Below are positions 8,581 through 16,430 of a stretch of DNA of 44,343 bases, piece after piece (position 1 is the stretch's first letter; every line of letters begins with the position of its first letter). The notes below the pieces were generated by a model. That model was given only the letters and a program-made list of their open reading frames with translations, did no database searches and was not told where the DNA came from. Location of the stretch: assembly GCA_022340545.1 (NCBI GenBank), contig JAJDNV010000142.1, forward strand, positions 1 to 44,343, read 5' to 3'. This stretch comes from Acidobacteriota bacterium. GTDB lineage: Bacteria > Acidobacteriota > Vicinamibacteria > Fen-336. Made by a program: the position numbers and the translations under genes.

Positions 8581-10635
8581 ATGAGCAGACGGAAAACCCG
8601 TTCGTGGGCAGCCGTCACCGCCGTCCTGCTGGGGATCCTCGGGACCGGCGTGGCCGGGACGGCGAAGGACGAGGCTCCCGCCCCCACGTTCACCCATGTC
8701 CTGGGCCGCATCCTGGAGATGGAAGACACTCGCTCCTCGGGCGGAGGTGAGCTCGATCGCCTTCTGCGCCACCGCGAGCCCGGGATCCGGCGGCGGGCGG
8801 CGCTCGCCGCCGGTCGGTTGGGCGATCCGTCACTCGTGCCCACGCTGCTCGACCTGATGAACGATCAGGAGGTGGAGATTCGGAAGATGGCGGCCTTCGC
8901 CCTCGGTCTCACCGGCGACGTCTCGGCGGTCGACCGGCTCATCGCCGCGCTCGGTGAGTCCGAACCCGTCGTTCGCGGACGGGCGGCAGAGGCCCTCGGG
9001 CGGATCGGGGAGCGGCGCGCGGCGGACGCGGTGGCTGACTTCGTCCTCCGGGCCACGCCCCGGTCGGAAGGCACGGTGACGGTGCGCGGCGACGATCCGG
9101 GCAGCGCCGACGATCCCTGGATCGAACTCCGCCTGGGCCTGTTGGCTCTCGCTGCGCTCGAGGATCGCCCGGCGGCGCGGAGGGCGCTGCTCGTGTCCGG
9201 GCGCCCCCGCTTCGACTGGTGGGTGGCGGCCTGGGTGGCGATGCGGCTCGAGGACCCGGCGCTGCGCCCGGTCCTGCTGAACGCAGCTCGCTCTGACGAC
9301 GCCTACTCGAGAACCCTCGCTGCGCGCGGTCTCGGCACCCTCGAGGACCCCAGCAGCTTCGACGTGCTCGCCTCCCTCGTGCGCGACGAGAACGAGGGCG
9401 TGGCCGCAGAAGCACTCCGGTCGCTCGGGGCCATCGGGGACGAGCGGGGGCGGACGCTGGCGGCGTCGCTCCTGACCTCCCCGAGCGATGTCCTGCGGCG
9501 GCAGGCGCTCCTGACGCTTGCCGCGCTGCCGGCCGAGAATCGCCTCCGCGCGCGGATCGTTCCGCGGGTCGGCGACTCCTCACCCTGGATTCGCGCGGCC
9601 GCGCTCGCGGCCCTCGCCCACACCGATCGGGACAACTTCGCCCTCGTCCTCTCCGGGATGGACCCCGATCCCGTCTGGTGGGTGCGGGCCTCGCTCGCGA
9701 CCGCCCTGGGTGAGCTGGGCGACGCGATGAGCGTCGGCATCCTCCACTCCATGCTCGAGGACGAAGACCCGCGGGTGCTGCCCGCCGTGCTCGCGGCCCT
9801 GCATCGTGCGCGGGGCGGTGACTCCGTCGACACCCTGAAGCGCTACCTCGAGCACTCCGATCTCGGGGTGCGAGCGGCGGCGGCCGACAGCTTGAGTGCC
9901 CAGCCGACGCCGGGGCTGAGCCCGGCGCTGCTCGCGGCCTGGAAGCGGGGTCTCGGTGACGGCGAGCTCGCGGCCCGCTTGGCCACGGTGGGAGCTCTCG
10001 CCGCCCAGAGCGACGGCAGGGCGCCCCTGGTCGAGATCGCCGAGCGGGATCCGTCTCGGGCCGTCCGGTCCCGGGCCGCCGCCGCGCTGCGGGAGCTCGG
10101 CGCCGTCTCTGTCCCCGATCCGGGCCCCGAGGCCGTCGACCGTCCCGCCCTCGACTACCGCGTGGCGATGGCGCCCCTCTACCCGCTGCCCGGCGTGTCG
10201 CTCTTCACGCCGCGGGCGTTTCTGCAGACGCGGCACGGCGTCGTCGAGATCCACCTCGACGTGGTGGAGGCCCCGCTGACCAGCGCATCCTTCATTCGCC
10301 TCGCCCGCCGCGGCTTCTACGACGGACTCACCTTCCACGACGTGGAGCCGGGCTTCCTCGTTCAGGGCGGTGATCCCCGCGGCGACGGCTACGGGGGCCC
10401 CGGCTATGCCCTGCGGGGCGAGGTCACCCGGCGTCCCTTCGGCCGTGGCTCGGTGGGGCTGGCTCGGGCCGGGCCGGACAGCGGAGGAAGCCGTTTCTTC
10501 ATCGCGCTCTCACCCCAGCCTCACCTCGACGGGCGCTTCACGCGGTTCGGCTCGGTGGTCTCGGGCCTCGATGTTCTGGACCGGATCCGCCCGGGGGATG
10601 TGATCGAGCGGATCGAGGTCTGGACCGGGGAGTGA
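8581..10635 (+). CDS. Exported HEAT-repeat protein with C-terminal cyclophilin domain
   Basis: 684 residues. An N-terminal signal sequence (AAVTAVLLGILGTGVAGTA) is followed by a long series of HEAT/PBS-lyase-like repeats of about 31 residues, such as RRRAALAAGRLGDPSLVPTL and VRGRAAEALGRIGER, up to about residue 515. The last 160 residues are a cyclophilin-type peptidyl-prolyl isomerase: FYDGLTFHDVEPGFLVQGGDPRGDG, then GSVGLARAGPDSGGSRFFIAL and HLDGRFTRFGSVVSG. The isomerase core looks complete. It is likely a periplasmic folding factor in which the HEAT solenoid binds clients. I use the ATG at 8581 because a -10 box sits just before it and the signal peptide begins there. The HAD gene follows after 7 nt. 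Confidence 0.88.
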   Translation: MSRRKTRSWAAVTAVLLGILGTGVAGTAKDEAPAPTFTHVLGRILEMEDTRSSGGGELDRLLRHREPGIRRRAALAAGRLGDPSLVPTLLDLMNDQEVEIRKMAAFALGLTGDVSAVDRLIAALGESEPVVRGRAAEALGRIGERRAADAVADFVLRATPRSEGTVTVRGDDPGSADDPWIELRLGLLALAALEDRPAARRALLVSGRPRFDWWVAAWVAMRLEDPALRPVLLNAARSDDAYSRTLAARGLGTLEDPSSFDVLASLVRDENEGVAAEALRSLGAIGDERGRTLAASLLTSPSDVLRRQALLTLAALPAENRLRARIVPRVGDSSPWIRAAALAALAHTDRDNFALVLSGMDPDPVWWVRASLATALGELGDAMSVGILHSMLEDEDPRVLPAVLAALHRARGGDSVDTLKRYLEHSDLGVRAAAADSLSAQPTPGLSPALLAAWKRGLGDGELAARLATVGALAAQSDGRAPLVEIAERDPSRAVRSRAAAALRELGAVSVPDPGPEAVDRPALDYRVAMAPLYPLPGVSLFTPRAFLQTRHGVVEIHLDVVEAPLTSASFIRLARRGFYDGLTFHDVEPGFLVQGGDPRGDGYGGPGYALRGEVTRRPFGRGSVGLARAGPDSGGSRFFIALSPQPHLDGRFTRFGSVVSGLDVLDRIRPGDVIERIEVWTGE

Positions 10636-10642
10636 CGCCGGG

Positions 10643-11497
10643 GTGAACCGGCCACGCATCCGGCTTCTGGCCCTCGACATCGACGGGACCCTGCTCACGA
10701 CCGACCGCGTCGTCTCTCCCCGCACCCGCGCTGCCCTCGACGCCGCGCGCGCGCGGGGGGTGCGGCTACTGCTGGTGACGGGTCGGCGACTCCCTTCGGC
10801 GCGCCGGATCGCCCGCGACCTCGGCGGGGACGTTCCGCTCGTGCTCCACAACGGGGCCCTCGTCGTGGAAGGGCAAGAGCTCCTGCGCTCCCGGCCGCTC
10901 CCCCGGGCGGTGGCTCGCCGCGCGGCCGAGGTGGGTCTCGGCCTGGGCGCGGAGCCGGTCCTGCACTGCGGGGCACGGGGTGAAGGACGGCTGTTGGTGC
11001 GCGCGCGGGCCCGCCCTTCCCTCCTTCTGCGCTACTACCTCGAGCGGGTGCGCGGCGACGTCCGCAAGGTCGCCGATCTCCTGGCCGCCCTCGACGGCGA
11101 GGAGCCGATTCAGGTGATGTTCGGGGGGTCGCGCGAGGAGATGGACCCGCTGCGGGCCGCGCTCGCCACGCACCTGCAAGGCCAGGCGCGGGTCGAGTGG
11201 AGTGTCTACCCGGCGGATGACCGCGTCATCCTCGAGGTGCTCGAGCGCAGCGTCGGAAAAGCGGACGCGGTGGCCTTCCTGCAAGAACGCTGGGGCATCA
11301 GCGCGCAGGAGACGCTCGCCATCGGCGACAACTGGAACGACCGCGAGATGATCGCCCGCGCGGGAACCGGCTTCGTCATGGGCAACGCCGATCCCGAGCT
11401 GCGTCGTCTGGGCCTGCCGGTCTTGCCGTCGAACGATGAGGACGGTGTCGCCCTCGCGCTCGAGACCCACGTGCTCGGGAAAGAGAAAAGGGGGTGA
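10643..11497 (+). CDS. Cof-type HAD-IIB phosphatase
   Basis: 284 residues starting with GTG. Motif I is LALDIDGTLL with the catalytic aspartates D12 and D14. Motif II is VTGR, and motifs III/IV are near LAIGDNWNDREMI. The mid-length C2B cap between them identifies the Cof/HAD-IIB subfamily, which hydrolyses phosphate from sugar phosphates, FMN, PLP and similar small molecules. The product is cytoplasmic. The exact substrate cannot be read from the sequence. Its stop codon lies inside the left arm of a perfect 12-bp hairpin, so transcription may end right at the gene's last codon. Confidence 0.88.
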   Translation: MNRPRIRLLALDIDGTLLTTDRVVSPRTRAALDAARARGVRLLLVTGRRLPSARRIARDLGGDVPLVLHNGALVVEGQELLRSRPLPRAVARRAAEVGLGLGAEPVLHCGARGEGRLLVRARARPSLLLRYYLERVRGDVRKVADLLAALDGEEPIQVMFGGSREEMDPLRAALATHLQGQARVEWSVYPADDRVILEVLERSVGKADAVAFLQERWGISAQETLAIGDNWNDREMIARAGTGFVMGNADPELRRLGLPVLPSNDEDGVALALETHVLGKEKRG

Positions 11498-11513
11498 GTC
11501 GCTCACCCCCTTT
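11487..11513 (-). terminator. Hairpin terminator shared by convergent genes
   Basis: A perfect 12-bp stem, AAAGGGGGTGAG / CTCACCCCCTTT, with a 3-nt loop. Read leftward it is followed by TTTTCTCTTTCCC, a good U-rich tail, so it should end the minus-strand transcript of the two small Lys-rich genes. Read rightward it overlaps the HAD stop codon and lacks a U-run, but could still stabilise that mRNA. Confidence 0.65.
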
Positions 11514-11536
11514 CGGCCGTGGCTGACGTCGGGAAG

Positions 11537-11614
11537 CTACTTCTTCTTGGCCGCCTTCTTCTTCGTGGTCTTCTTCTTGGCGGTCTTCTTCCGAGCCTTC
11601 TTCTTAGCTGGCAT
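11537..11614 (-). CDS. Lys/Ala/Thr micro-protein, copy 2
   Basis: A 25-codon gene with ATG and TAG. The product starts MPAKKKARKKTAKKK and ends TTKKKAAKKK; 15 of 25 residues are Lys or Arg and none is acidic or aromatic. All lysines use AAG. AAGGGGG lies about 11 nt before the ATG as a ribosome binding site. It resembles the histone H1-like tails seen on some bacterial DNA-binding proteins, but here no folded domain is attached. It is nearly identical to the copy at 11757-11834, differing at five nucleotides of which four are synonymous, which argues that the peptide is selected. Binding to DNA, RNA or ribosomes is inference from charge alone. The shared terminator lies 24 bp downstream. Confidence 0.65.
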   Translation of the reverse strand: MPAKKKARKKTAKKKTTKKKAAKKK

Positions 11615-11710
11615 TCGCTCTGTTCCCCCTTCGTTTACCGTCCAAAGTGGCGTCCGGCGAGCGAGGCGCCGTCAGCACACGCGAGATCGACACGACCACC
11701 GGGGTGGTGG

Positions 11711-11741
11711 CTGGGGGACGAGAGAGCGTCTCGACCCCCAG
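11711..11741 (-). terminator. Hairpin between the two Lys-rich genes
   Basis: CTGGGGG and CGAGA pair with TCTCG and CCCCCAG across a single mismatch, with loop GAGCG. It starts 15 bp past the stop of copy 1. There is no U-run, so it may be an attenuator or an mRNA-stabilising stem rather than a full terminator. Confidence 0.4.
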
Positions 11742-11756
11742 GCCTCCCCGAGGCTT

Positions 11757-11834
11757 CTACCTCTTCTTGGCTGCCTTCTTCTTCGTGGTCTTCTTCTTGG
11801 CTGTCTTCTTCCGGGCCTTCTTCTTGGCTGGCAT
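11757..11834 (-). CDS. Lys/Ala/Thr micro-protein, copy 1
   Basis: A 25-codon ATG...TAG gene, first of a tandem pair. The sequence begins MPAKKKARKKTAKKK and ends TTKKKAAKKR. It differs from copy 2 by one conservative change (final Lys to Arg) and synonymous changes in Ala3, Ala7, Thr11 and Ala21. AAAGGGGGG lies about 10 nt before the start. A TTGACA-17-TACCCT promoter is about 90 bp upstream. The calculated charge is strongly positive and the peptide is probably disordered. Likely roles are nucleic-acid compaction or ribosome binding, as for H1-like tails, but no family can be assigned. It is too short for most automatic gene callers. Confidence 0.65.
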   Translation of the reverse strand: MPAKKKARKKTAKKKTTKKKAAKKR

Positions 11835-12165
11835 CGAGGAAATCCCCCCTTTCAGTCCACAGACTGGACAGCAAGGTCCTCCTTCAACATGTCGGGTCTC
11901 AAGAGGCTTTGCATACTAGCGGTAGGGTAGGGAGGCCCCTGACCCCTGTCAAGCGGTTTTCTTTCGAGCCTCTTCCCCCATGCTCCACGAGTGGAGGAGG
12001 TTACGCTGTGGAAAGCGGGTCTGGAGTGGCTCAAATCCGCTCCTGGAGCCTATTCTAGAGCATCGATCACCCGAACCTGCTGTGGTGCAGGGTGTTCCGT
12101 CGAGGCCACTCGTGCACCCCGAGTTCTGGACGAGACGGACGATTCTTATATATTATATTGAATAG
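11835..12165. other. Gene-free leader region of the Lys-rich genes
   Basis: No convincing gene is present. It holds the 5' leader and promoter of the Lys-rich pair and, at the right end, an AT-rich island. On the minus strand a 12-codon frame (MLKEDLAVQSVD) ends at 11852, just before copy 1, but it has no good ribosome binding site. A GTCCA/TGGAC hairpin lies in the leader at about 11861-11875. Confidence 0.5.
11924..11952 (-). promoter_or_regulatory. Promoter of the tandem Lys-rich genes
   Basis: On the minus strand TTGACA (11947-11952) is followed after 17 bp by TACCCT (11924-11929). The -35 is perfect and the -10 keeps the TA...T frame. The leader to copy 1 would be about 83 nt. Confidence 0.5.
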
Positions 12166-12169
12166 TCAC
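12141..12169. promoter_or_regulatory. AT-rich island with TATAAT on the minus strand
   Basis: About 29 bp of nearly pure A/T around 12141-12162 in a genome of roughly 70% GC, directly past the TPR gene's stop. The minus strand carries TATAAT at 12152-12157; CTTTGG sits at -35 spacing. It could start a transcript leading into the Lys-rich genes or a small RNA. Confidence 0.35.
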
Positions 12170-13761
12170 TCTGGCCAAAGTGATGTCGACGGGAGAGTTG
12201 CCGACGGATCCAGCCTCCGGACGGCGGCCCCGGCCGTTCCTCTGAGCGCGGGACGGCCGAAAGGTTCCTCCCATACCTCTTTGTATAGTGGAAGGGCAGC
12301 CTTGACCCGACCCGTCTGCTCGAGCGCCTGCGCGAGGACGAGGCGCGCCCGGGCCCTCAGCCACGGTGGGGTCTCGTCCGATTCGCTCACGCCCCGCACG
12401 AGTGCTGCGGCCGCGGCAGGGTCGCCGCGGTCAAGGCTCCCTTCAGCCGTGCACACCCGAGCCTCCGGGTTCGAAGGATGGGCCCGGAGTGCCTCGACGC
12501 ACTGCTCCCAGGCCTCGCTCGGGCCTCCGGCGGCGCGAATCCGTCGGGCCTCGGCGAGTCGCCGCCAGGCGACGCGCTCGCGATCGGTGAGGGGGTGGGC
12601 CAGGGCATCGCGGGCACGGGCCGCCGCGGCGCGATCGGATCCTTCGGCGGCGCGGCGGTAGTGTGGGAGCGTGGCCTCGAGGTGGCCCTCGAGCTCGAGG
12701 CTGCGGGCCACGACCAGCGAGGCCCGCGGGCCCACCCAGGCCGCCTCGGGGGTGCCGTCCGTCGCGGGACCGGCGGCGTCTCGGGCGGCCGACAGCCGCA
12801 GGTCGAGAAGCAGGGCCTCGCCGAGGAGCACGCGGGCCATGGCCCCGACGACGGGCTGATAGTTGACGTGGCGCCTCTCATCGGCGGTCGCGAGGATCAC
12901 CCGTGCCACGCCGGCGCTCTCATCGTAGAGACCCAGCGGGTCGCGGAGGTAGTCGGCGAGCTTGAGACCCCACAGCGGCCACCCCGGGTGGTGACGCCAC
13001 ATCCCGCGAATCCAGGGGAGGGCGCGGTCGGGCCGCTGCTCGAAGAACGACTCGATCTCGAACATCTGGACGCGGGCCTCCTCCTCGTGGAAGAGGCTGC
13101 CCCCGCGCGCCACCCGCGCGATCGCCGCGAGCCCGCGCTCCCGATCGCCCCCGGGAATGCGCGCCAGGACGCGCAGGAGCTTGAAGAAGCGGGGAAGGGT
13201 GTCGGCGTAGTAGTCGTAGAGGCCGAGTCCGAAGTCGAGGTCCGCCACCTCGACTCCCGCCGCCCGGGCCCCGAGAAGATCGGCCCGCATGCGCACCGCC
13301 TCCCGCCGGGCCTCACCCTTCTGCCAGCGGAACAGGTGCAGCCGGCTCTTGACCCCGTGCGCGGCCCCCCGCGCCATGAGCGCGCGCCCGTCAGCGGCGT
13401 CGCGGCGGAGGCGGTCCTCGGCGCGGGCGAGAGCCTCATTAGCCAGGGTGAGCACCTTTCTGTCGAGGGCGCGGCTCTGCGGGTTCTGCTCGAGACGCCA
13501 CTCGAGAGCGAGGGCGTGCAGGTAGGGGCCGATCGGATCGTCGGGGTGCTCGCGGCTGAGGGCACCGAGCCGCTTCTCCGCGGTGTGGAACGCCCCGTCG
13601 TAGACGAGGGCGAGCGCGGCACGGTACGCGGGGTCGGCCGCCCGCCCGACCGTAGACGCCGGCTCGAGATCCTCCGCCGGCGTCCCGGCGGGCACGGTTG
13701 GCGCCGTGACGAAGAGGCCGGCCGCCGCCAGCAGGACGTCCGCCGCCCGTCCCCGGCTCAC
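12166..13761 (-). CDS. Exported TPR-rich protein of unknown function
   Basis: 531 residues. I place the start at the GTG at 13761, which overlaps the ddl stop codon as GTGA and opens a signal peptide (RAADVLLAAAGLFVTAPTVPAG). The mature part is alpha-helical with tetratricopeptide-like pairs, for example YRAALALVYDGAFHTAEKRL and ARLVLAQALEQTGRVKAALP near the end. A middle segment, LDFGLGLYDYYADTLPRFFKLL, is followed by IPGGDRERGLAAIARVARGG; this pattern recurs in uncharacterised periplasmic TPR proteins. The overlap with ddl implies translational coupling and perhaps a role in the cell envelope. The frame extends 35 codons further upstream inside ddl, but that part has no signal-like character. 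Confidence 0.75.
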   Translation of the reverse strand: MSRGRAADVLLAAAGLFVTAPTVPAGTPAEDLEPASTVGRAADPAYRAALALVYDGAFHTAEKRLGALSREHPDDPIGPYLHALALEWRLEQNPQSRALDRKVLTLANEALARAEDRLRRDAADGRALMARGAAHGVKSRLHLFRWQKGEARREAVRMRADLLGARAAGVEVADLDFGLGLYDYYADTLPRFFKLLRVLARIPGGDRERGLAAIARVARGGSLFHEEEARVQMFEIESFFEQRPDRALPWIRGMWRHHPGWPLWGLKLADYLRDPLGLYDESAGVARVILATADERRHVNYQPVVGAMARVLLGEALLLDLRLSAARDAAGPATDGTPEAAWVGPRASLVVARSLELEGHLEATLPHYRRAAEGSDRAAAARARDALAHPLTDRERVAWRRLAEARRIRAAGGPSEAWEQCVEALRAHPSNPEARVCTAEGSLDRGDPAAAAALVRGVSESDETPPWLRARARLVLAQALEQTGRVKAALPLYKEVWEEPFGRPALRGTAGAAVRRLDPSATLPSTSLWPE

Positions 13762-14825
13762 GGTCCGTAGTCGGTGCGGAGCCGCGCGCGACGCGCGTGG
13801 CGTTCGGTGGCCAGGGTGACGAGACGCGCGAGCAGCTCGGGATAGGGCAGGCCCGACGCCTCCCACAGCCTCGGGTACATGCTGATGTCGGTGAAGCCGG
13901 GCATGGTGTTGATCTCGTTGACGAGCACGCGGCCACTCGACCGCTCCAGGAAGAAGTCGACCCGGGCCAGCCCGCTGGCGTCGACGGCCCGGAAGGCGGC
14001 GACGCCGAGACGACGGATCTCCTCGGTCGCCGCGTCGTCGAGCGGCGCGGGGATCAGCAGGTCGGTGGAGCTGTCCGGCGCGTACTTCGAATCGTAGTCG
14101 TAGAACTCACGGTCGGGCACGATCTCCCCGGGGACCGAGGCCTCGGGCGCGTCGTTGCCGAGGATCGAGACCTCGACCTCGCGCGCGTCCACCGCCTGCT
14201 CGACCACGACCTTGTGGTCGTAGGCAAAGGCCTGGTCGAGAGCGGCATCGAACGCGTCGGTGGTCGGCACCCGGCTCACCGCCACGCTCGACCCGAGGTT
14301 GGCGGGCTTGACGAAGACGGGCAGCCCGAGCTCGTCGAGAACCGTCCTCTCCTTCGCGGGGTCGCGGGAGAAGAGCACGCGGTGGCTCACCTGGGGCAGA
14401 CCCGCCCGCTCGAACAGCGCCTTCATCATGGCCTTGTCCATCGCGGCGGCGGAGGCCGCGACGCCGGCGCCGACGTAGGGCACCGCCGCGAGGTCGAGCA
14501 GCCCCTGCACCGTTCCGTCTTCGCCGTACGGGCCGTGGAGGACGGGGAAATAGACATCGGGCCGCACGAGCGAGGCGGCGTCGGCGAAGCGGCGGAGCGC
14601 GCCCCGGTCGGTGGGGTCGGGGGCGAGAAACACCGGCTCTCCTCCCGACGGCCGCGGCTCGGGGCCGGACTGCAGCCGCCAGCGGCCGGCCTTTTCGATC
14701 AGGACGCAGAGGACGTCGTGGTGCTGGGCCAGCCCCCCGGCCACCGAGGCGGCGGAGCGCAGACTCACCTCGTGCTCGCCGGAGCGGCCGCCGAAGAGGA
14801 CGGCCACGCGGGGCCGGGGGCTCAT
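13758..14825 (-). CDS. ddl: D-alanine--D-alanine ligase
   Basis: 355 residues, the usual length. It joins two D-alanines using ATP for peptidoglycan precursors in the cytoplasm. Visible motifs are VAVLFGGRSGEHEVSLRSA at the N-terminus, FPVLHGPYGEDGTVQGLLDL, the ATP-grasp lysine strand VFVKPANLGSSVAVSRV, the second nucleotide-side lysine and acidic strand ARVDFFLERSSGRVLVNEINTMPGFT with metal-binding Glu and Asn. The ATG at 14825 is 9 nt after a TAGACT box on the minus strand. It is divergent from tgt and is followed by a TPR gene overlapping by 4 nt. It sits away from the mur cluster. Confidence 0.95.
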   Translation of the reverse strand: MSPRPRVAVLFGGRSGEHEVSLRSAASVAGGLAQHHDVLCVLIEKAGRWRLQSGPEPRPSGGEPVFLAPDPTDRGALRRFADAASLVRPDVYFPVLHGPYGEDGTVQGLLDLAAVPYVGAGVAASAAAMDKAMMKALFERAGLPQVSHRVLFSRDPAKERTVLDELGLPVFVKPANLGSSVAVSRVPTTDAFDAALDQAFAYDHKVVVEQAVDAREVEVSILGNDAPEASVPGEIVPDREFYDYDSKYAPDSSTDLLIPAPLDDAATEEIRRLGVAAFRAVDASGLARVDFFLERSSGRVLVNEINTMPGFTDISMYPRLWEASGLPYPELLARLVTLATERHARRARLRTDYGP

Positions 14826-14834
14826 CGCAACGCG

Positions 14835-14840
14835 AGTCTA
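14835..14840 (-). promoter_or_regulatory. -10 box of ddl
   Basis: TAGACT on the minus strand ends 9 nt before the ddl ATG. No Shine-Dalgarno fits in the gap. Confidence 0.45.
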
Positions 14841-14859
14841 CGCCCAAACCCCACCCGGC

Positions 14860-14865
14860 TATACT
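14860..14865 (+). promoter_or_regulatory. -10 box of tgt
   Basis: TATACT ends 10 nt before the tgt ATG at 14876, in the 50-bp gap shared with divergent ddl. A leader of about 3 nt is expected. Confidence 0.5.
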
Positions 14866-14875
14866 CCGGGCCGTC

Positions 14876-16000
14876 ATGTCCGGCTTTGCATTTTCCGTCC
14901 TCGCCCGGGACGGACGTGCCCGGGCGGGGCGTCTCGTCACGCCCCACGGCGAGGTGGAGACCCCCGCCTTCATGCCGGTCGGCACCGCGGGGGCGGTCAA
15001 GGCGGTCGTGCACCGGGACCTCCGGGAGATCGGCGCCCAGATCCTGCTCGCGAACACCTACCACCTGATGCTGCGACCCGGAGACGCCCTGGTCGGCCGC
15101 CTGGGCGGCCTGCACGGCTTCACCGGATGGGAGCGACCCTTCCTCACGGATAGCGGGGGCTATCAGGTCTTCAGCCTGGCTTCCTTGCGTCGGATCGACG
15201 ACGAGGGAGTCCGCTTTCAGAGCCACATCGACGGGACGACGCACCTGCTGACCCCGGAACGCTCGATGGAGATCCAGACAAACCTCGGGGCCGACATCGC
15301 CATGGCCTTCGACGAGTGTCCGCCCGGGGACGCCGCCCGCGAGGCGGTGGCGGAGGCGACGGAGCGCACGACACGGTGGGCCCGGCGGTGCCGTGCGGCC
15401 CATCGCCGGGACGATCAGTGGCTGTTCGGGATCGTGCAGGGGGGCGTGCACCCGGATCTGCGCGAGAGGAGCGCGCTCGCGATGATCGAGCTCGATCTTC
15501 CTGGCTACGCGGTCGGGGGGCTCTCGGTAGGCGAGCCACGAGAGGCGCGCGACCGTGTCCTCGAGGATCTCGAGCCGATCCTGCCCGGCGACCGGCCCCG
15601 CTACCTCATGGGCGTGGGGACCCCGGAGGACATCATCGAAGCGGTGGCGCGCGGGGTCGACATGTTCGACTGCGTGCTGCCCACGCGCAACGCCAGGAAC
15701 GGACAGCTCTTCACCCGACGGGGGCGTCTCAACATCCGCAACGCACGCTTTCGGGACGATCCCCGACCACCCGACCCCGAATGCCCCTGCCCAACTTGCC
15801 GGACGGCGAGCCGGGCCTATCTCCGCCACCTCCACCTGAGCGGCGAGATGACGGCGGCGTCGCTCACGACCGTCCACAACCTCTCCTTCTACCTTGACAC
15901 CATGGGGGCCATCCGGCAGAGTATCCGTTTGTGCCGCTTCGAGGAGTATCGAAGGGAGACCCTGCGGTCCCTCGCGGCAACGGAGCAGGACGGGTCGTAG
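14876..16000 (+). CDS. tgt: Queuine tRNA-ribosyltransferase
   Basis: 374 residues. It exchanges guanine for preQ1 at position 34 of tRNAs with GUN anticodons. Visible motifs: TPAFMPVGTAGAVK, the base-recognition and catalytic Asp in TDSGGYQVFSL (D92), GGLSVGEPRE, the nucleophile region DMFDCVLPTRNARNG, and the zinc site ECPCPTC followed downstream by YLRHL. All key residues appear present. It is the first gene of a plus-strand run in which yajC, secD and secF follow, the classic tgt-yajC-secDF order found in many bacteria. Confidence 0.96.
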   Translation: MSGFAFSVLARDGRARAGRLVTPHGEVETPAFMPVGTAGAVKAVVHRDLREIGAQILLANTYHLMLRPGDALVGRLGGLHGFTGWERPFLTDSGGYQVFSLASLRRIDDEGVRFQSHIDGTTHLLTPERSMEIQTNLGADIAMAFDECPPGDAAREAVAEATERTTRWARRCRAAHRRDDQWLFGIVQGGVHPDLRERSALAMIELDLPGYAVGGLSVGEPREARDRVLEDLEPILPGDRPRYLMGVGTPEDIIEAVARGVDMFDCVLPTRNARNGQLFTRRGRLNIRNARFRDDPRPPDPECPCPTCRTASRAYLRHLHLSGEMTAASLTTVHNLSFYLDTMGAIRQSIRLCRFEEYRRETLRSLAATEQDGS

Positions 16001-16094
16001 CGCGACGCCGCCTTTGGCCGCCCTCGATCCGCTCGCTCGAAGGCGGAAGACTCCGGGTCAGCTCACCGCACCCATAAAACGAAGCAGGACGCCA

Positions 16095-16430
16095 ATGGCC
16101 GACCTCCGCATCCTCCTTGCCCTCGCCGGCCCCGCCGGCGAGGGAGAGCCCAACCCGATGGCCAGCCTCGTGATGATGGGGCTGATCTTCGCGGTCTTCT
16201 ATTTCGTCCTCATCCTCCCGATGCGCCGCAAGCAGAAGAAGCTCGAGACCCTGGTCAAGCAGCTCAAGACCGGCGACAAGGTCCTGCTGAACTCGGGCAT
16301 CTTCGGCACGATCACCGGCGTTGAGGAGGAGGCCTTCCAGATCCGCATCGACGACAAGACACGGATCAAGGTCCTCAAGAGCGCGGTGGCCGGTCTCCAG
16401 CCCGAGCCCGGCAGCCCCACGGAGAAGTGA
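16095..16430 (+). CDS. yajC: SecDF-associated protein YajC
   Basis: 111 residues with one N-terminal membrane helix (LVMMGLIFAVFYFVLILP) followed by RRKQKKLETLVKQLKTGDKV and the conserved GIFGTITGVEEEAFQIRID. YajC is the small partner of SecD-SecF in the Sec holotranslocon. The ATG at 16095 has AGGA 5 nt upstream; the Ala/Gly/Pro stretch before the helix is somewhat longer than in E. coli, so the ATG at 16159 is an alternative. Its stop overlaps the secD start. Confidence 0.93.
   Translation: MADLRILLALAGPAGEGEPNPMASLVMMGLIFAVFYFVLILPMRRKQKKLETLVKQLKTGDKVLLNSGIFGTITGVEEEAFQIRIDDKTRIKVLKSAVAGLQPEPGSPTEK

Noticed and set aside
11647-11919. Plus-strand frames rich in Phe/Leu across the Lys-rich genes
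   Set aside because: They arise from CTT-rich complements of AAG codons and lack ribosome sites.
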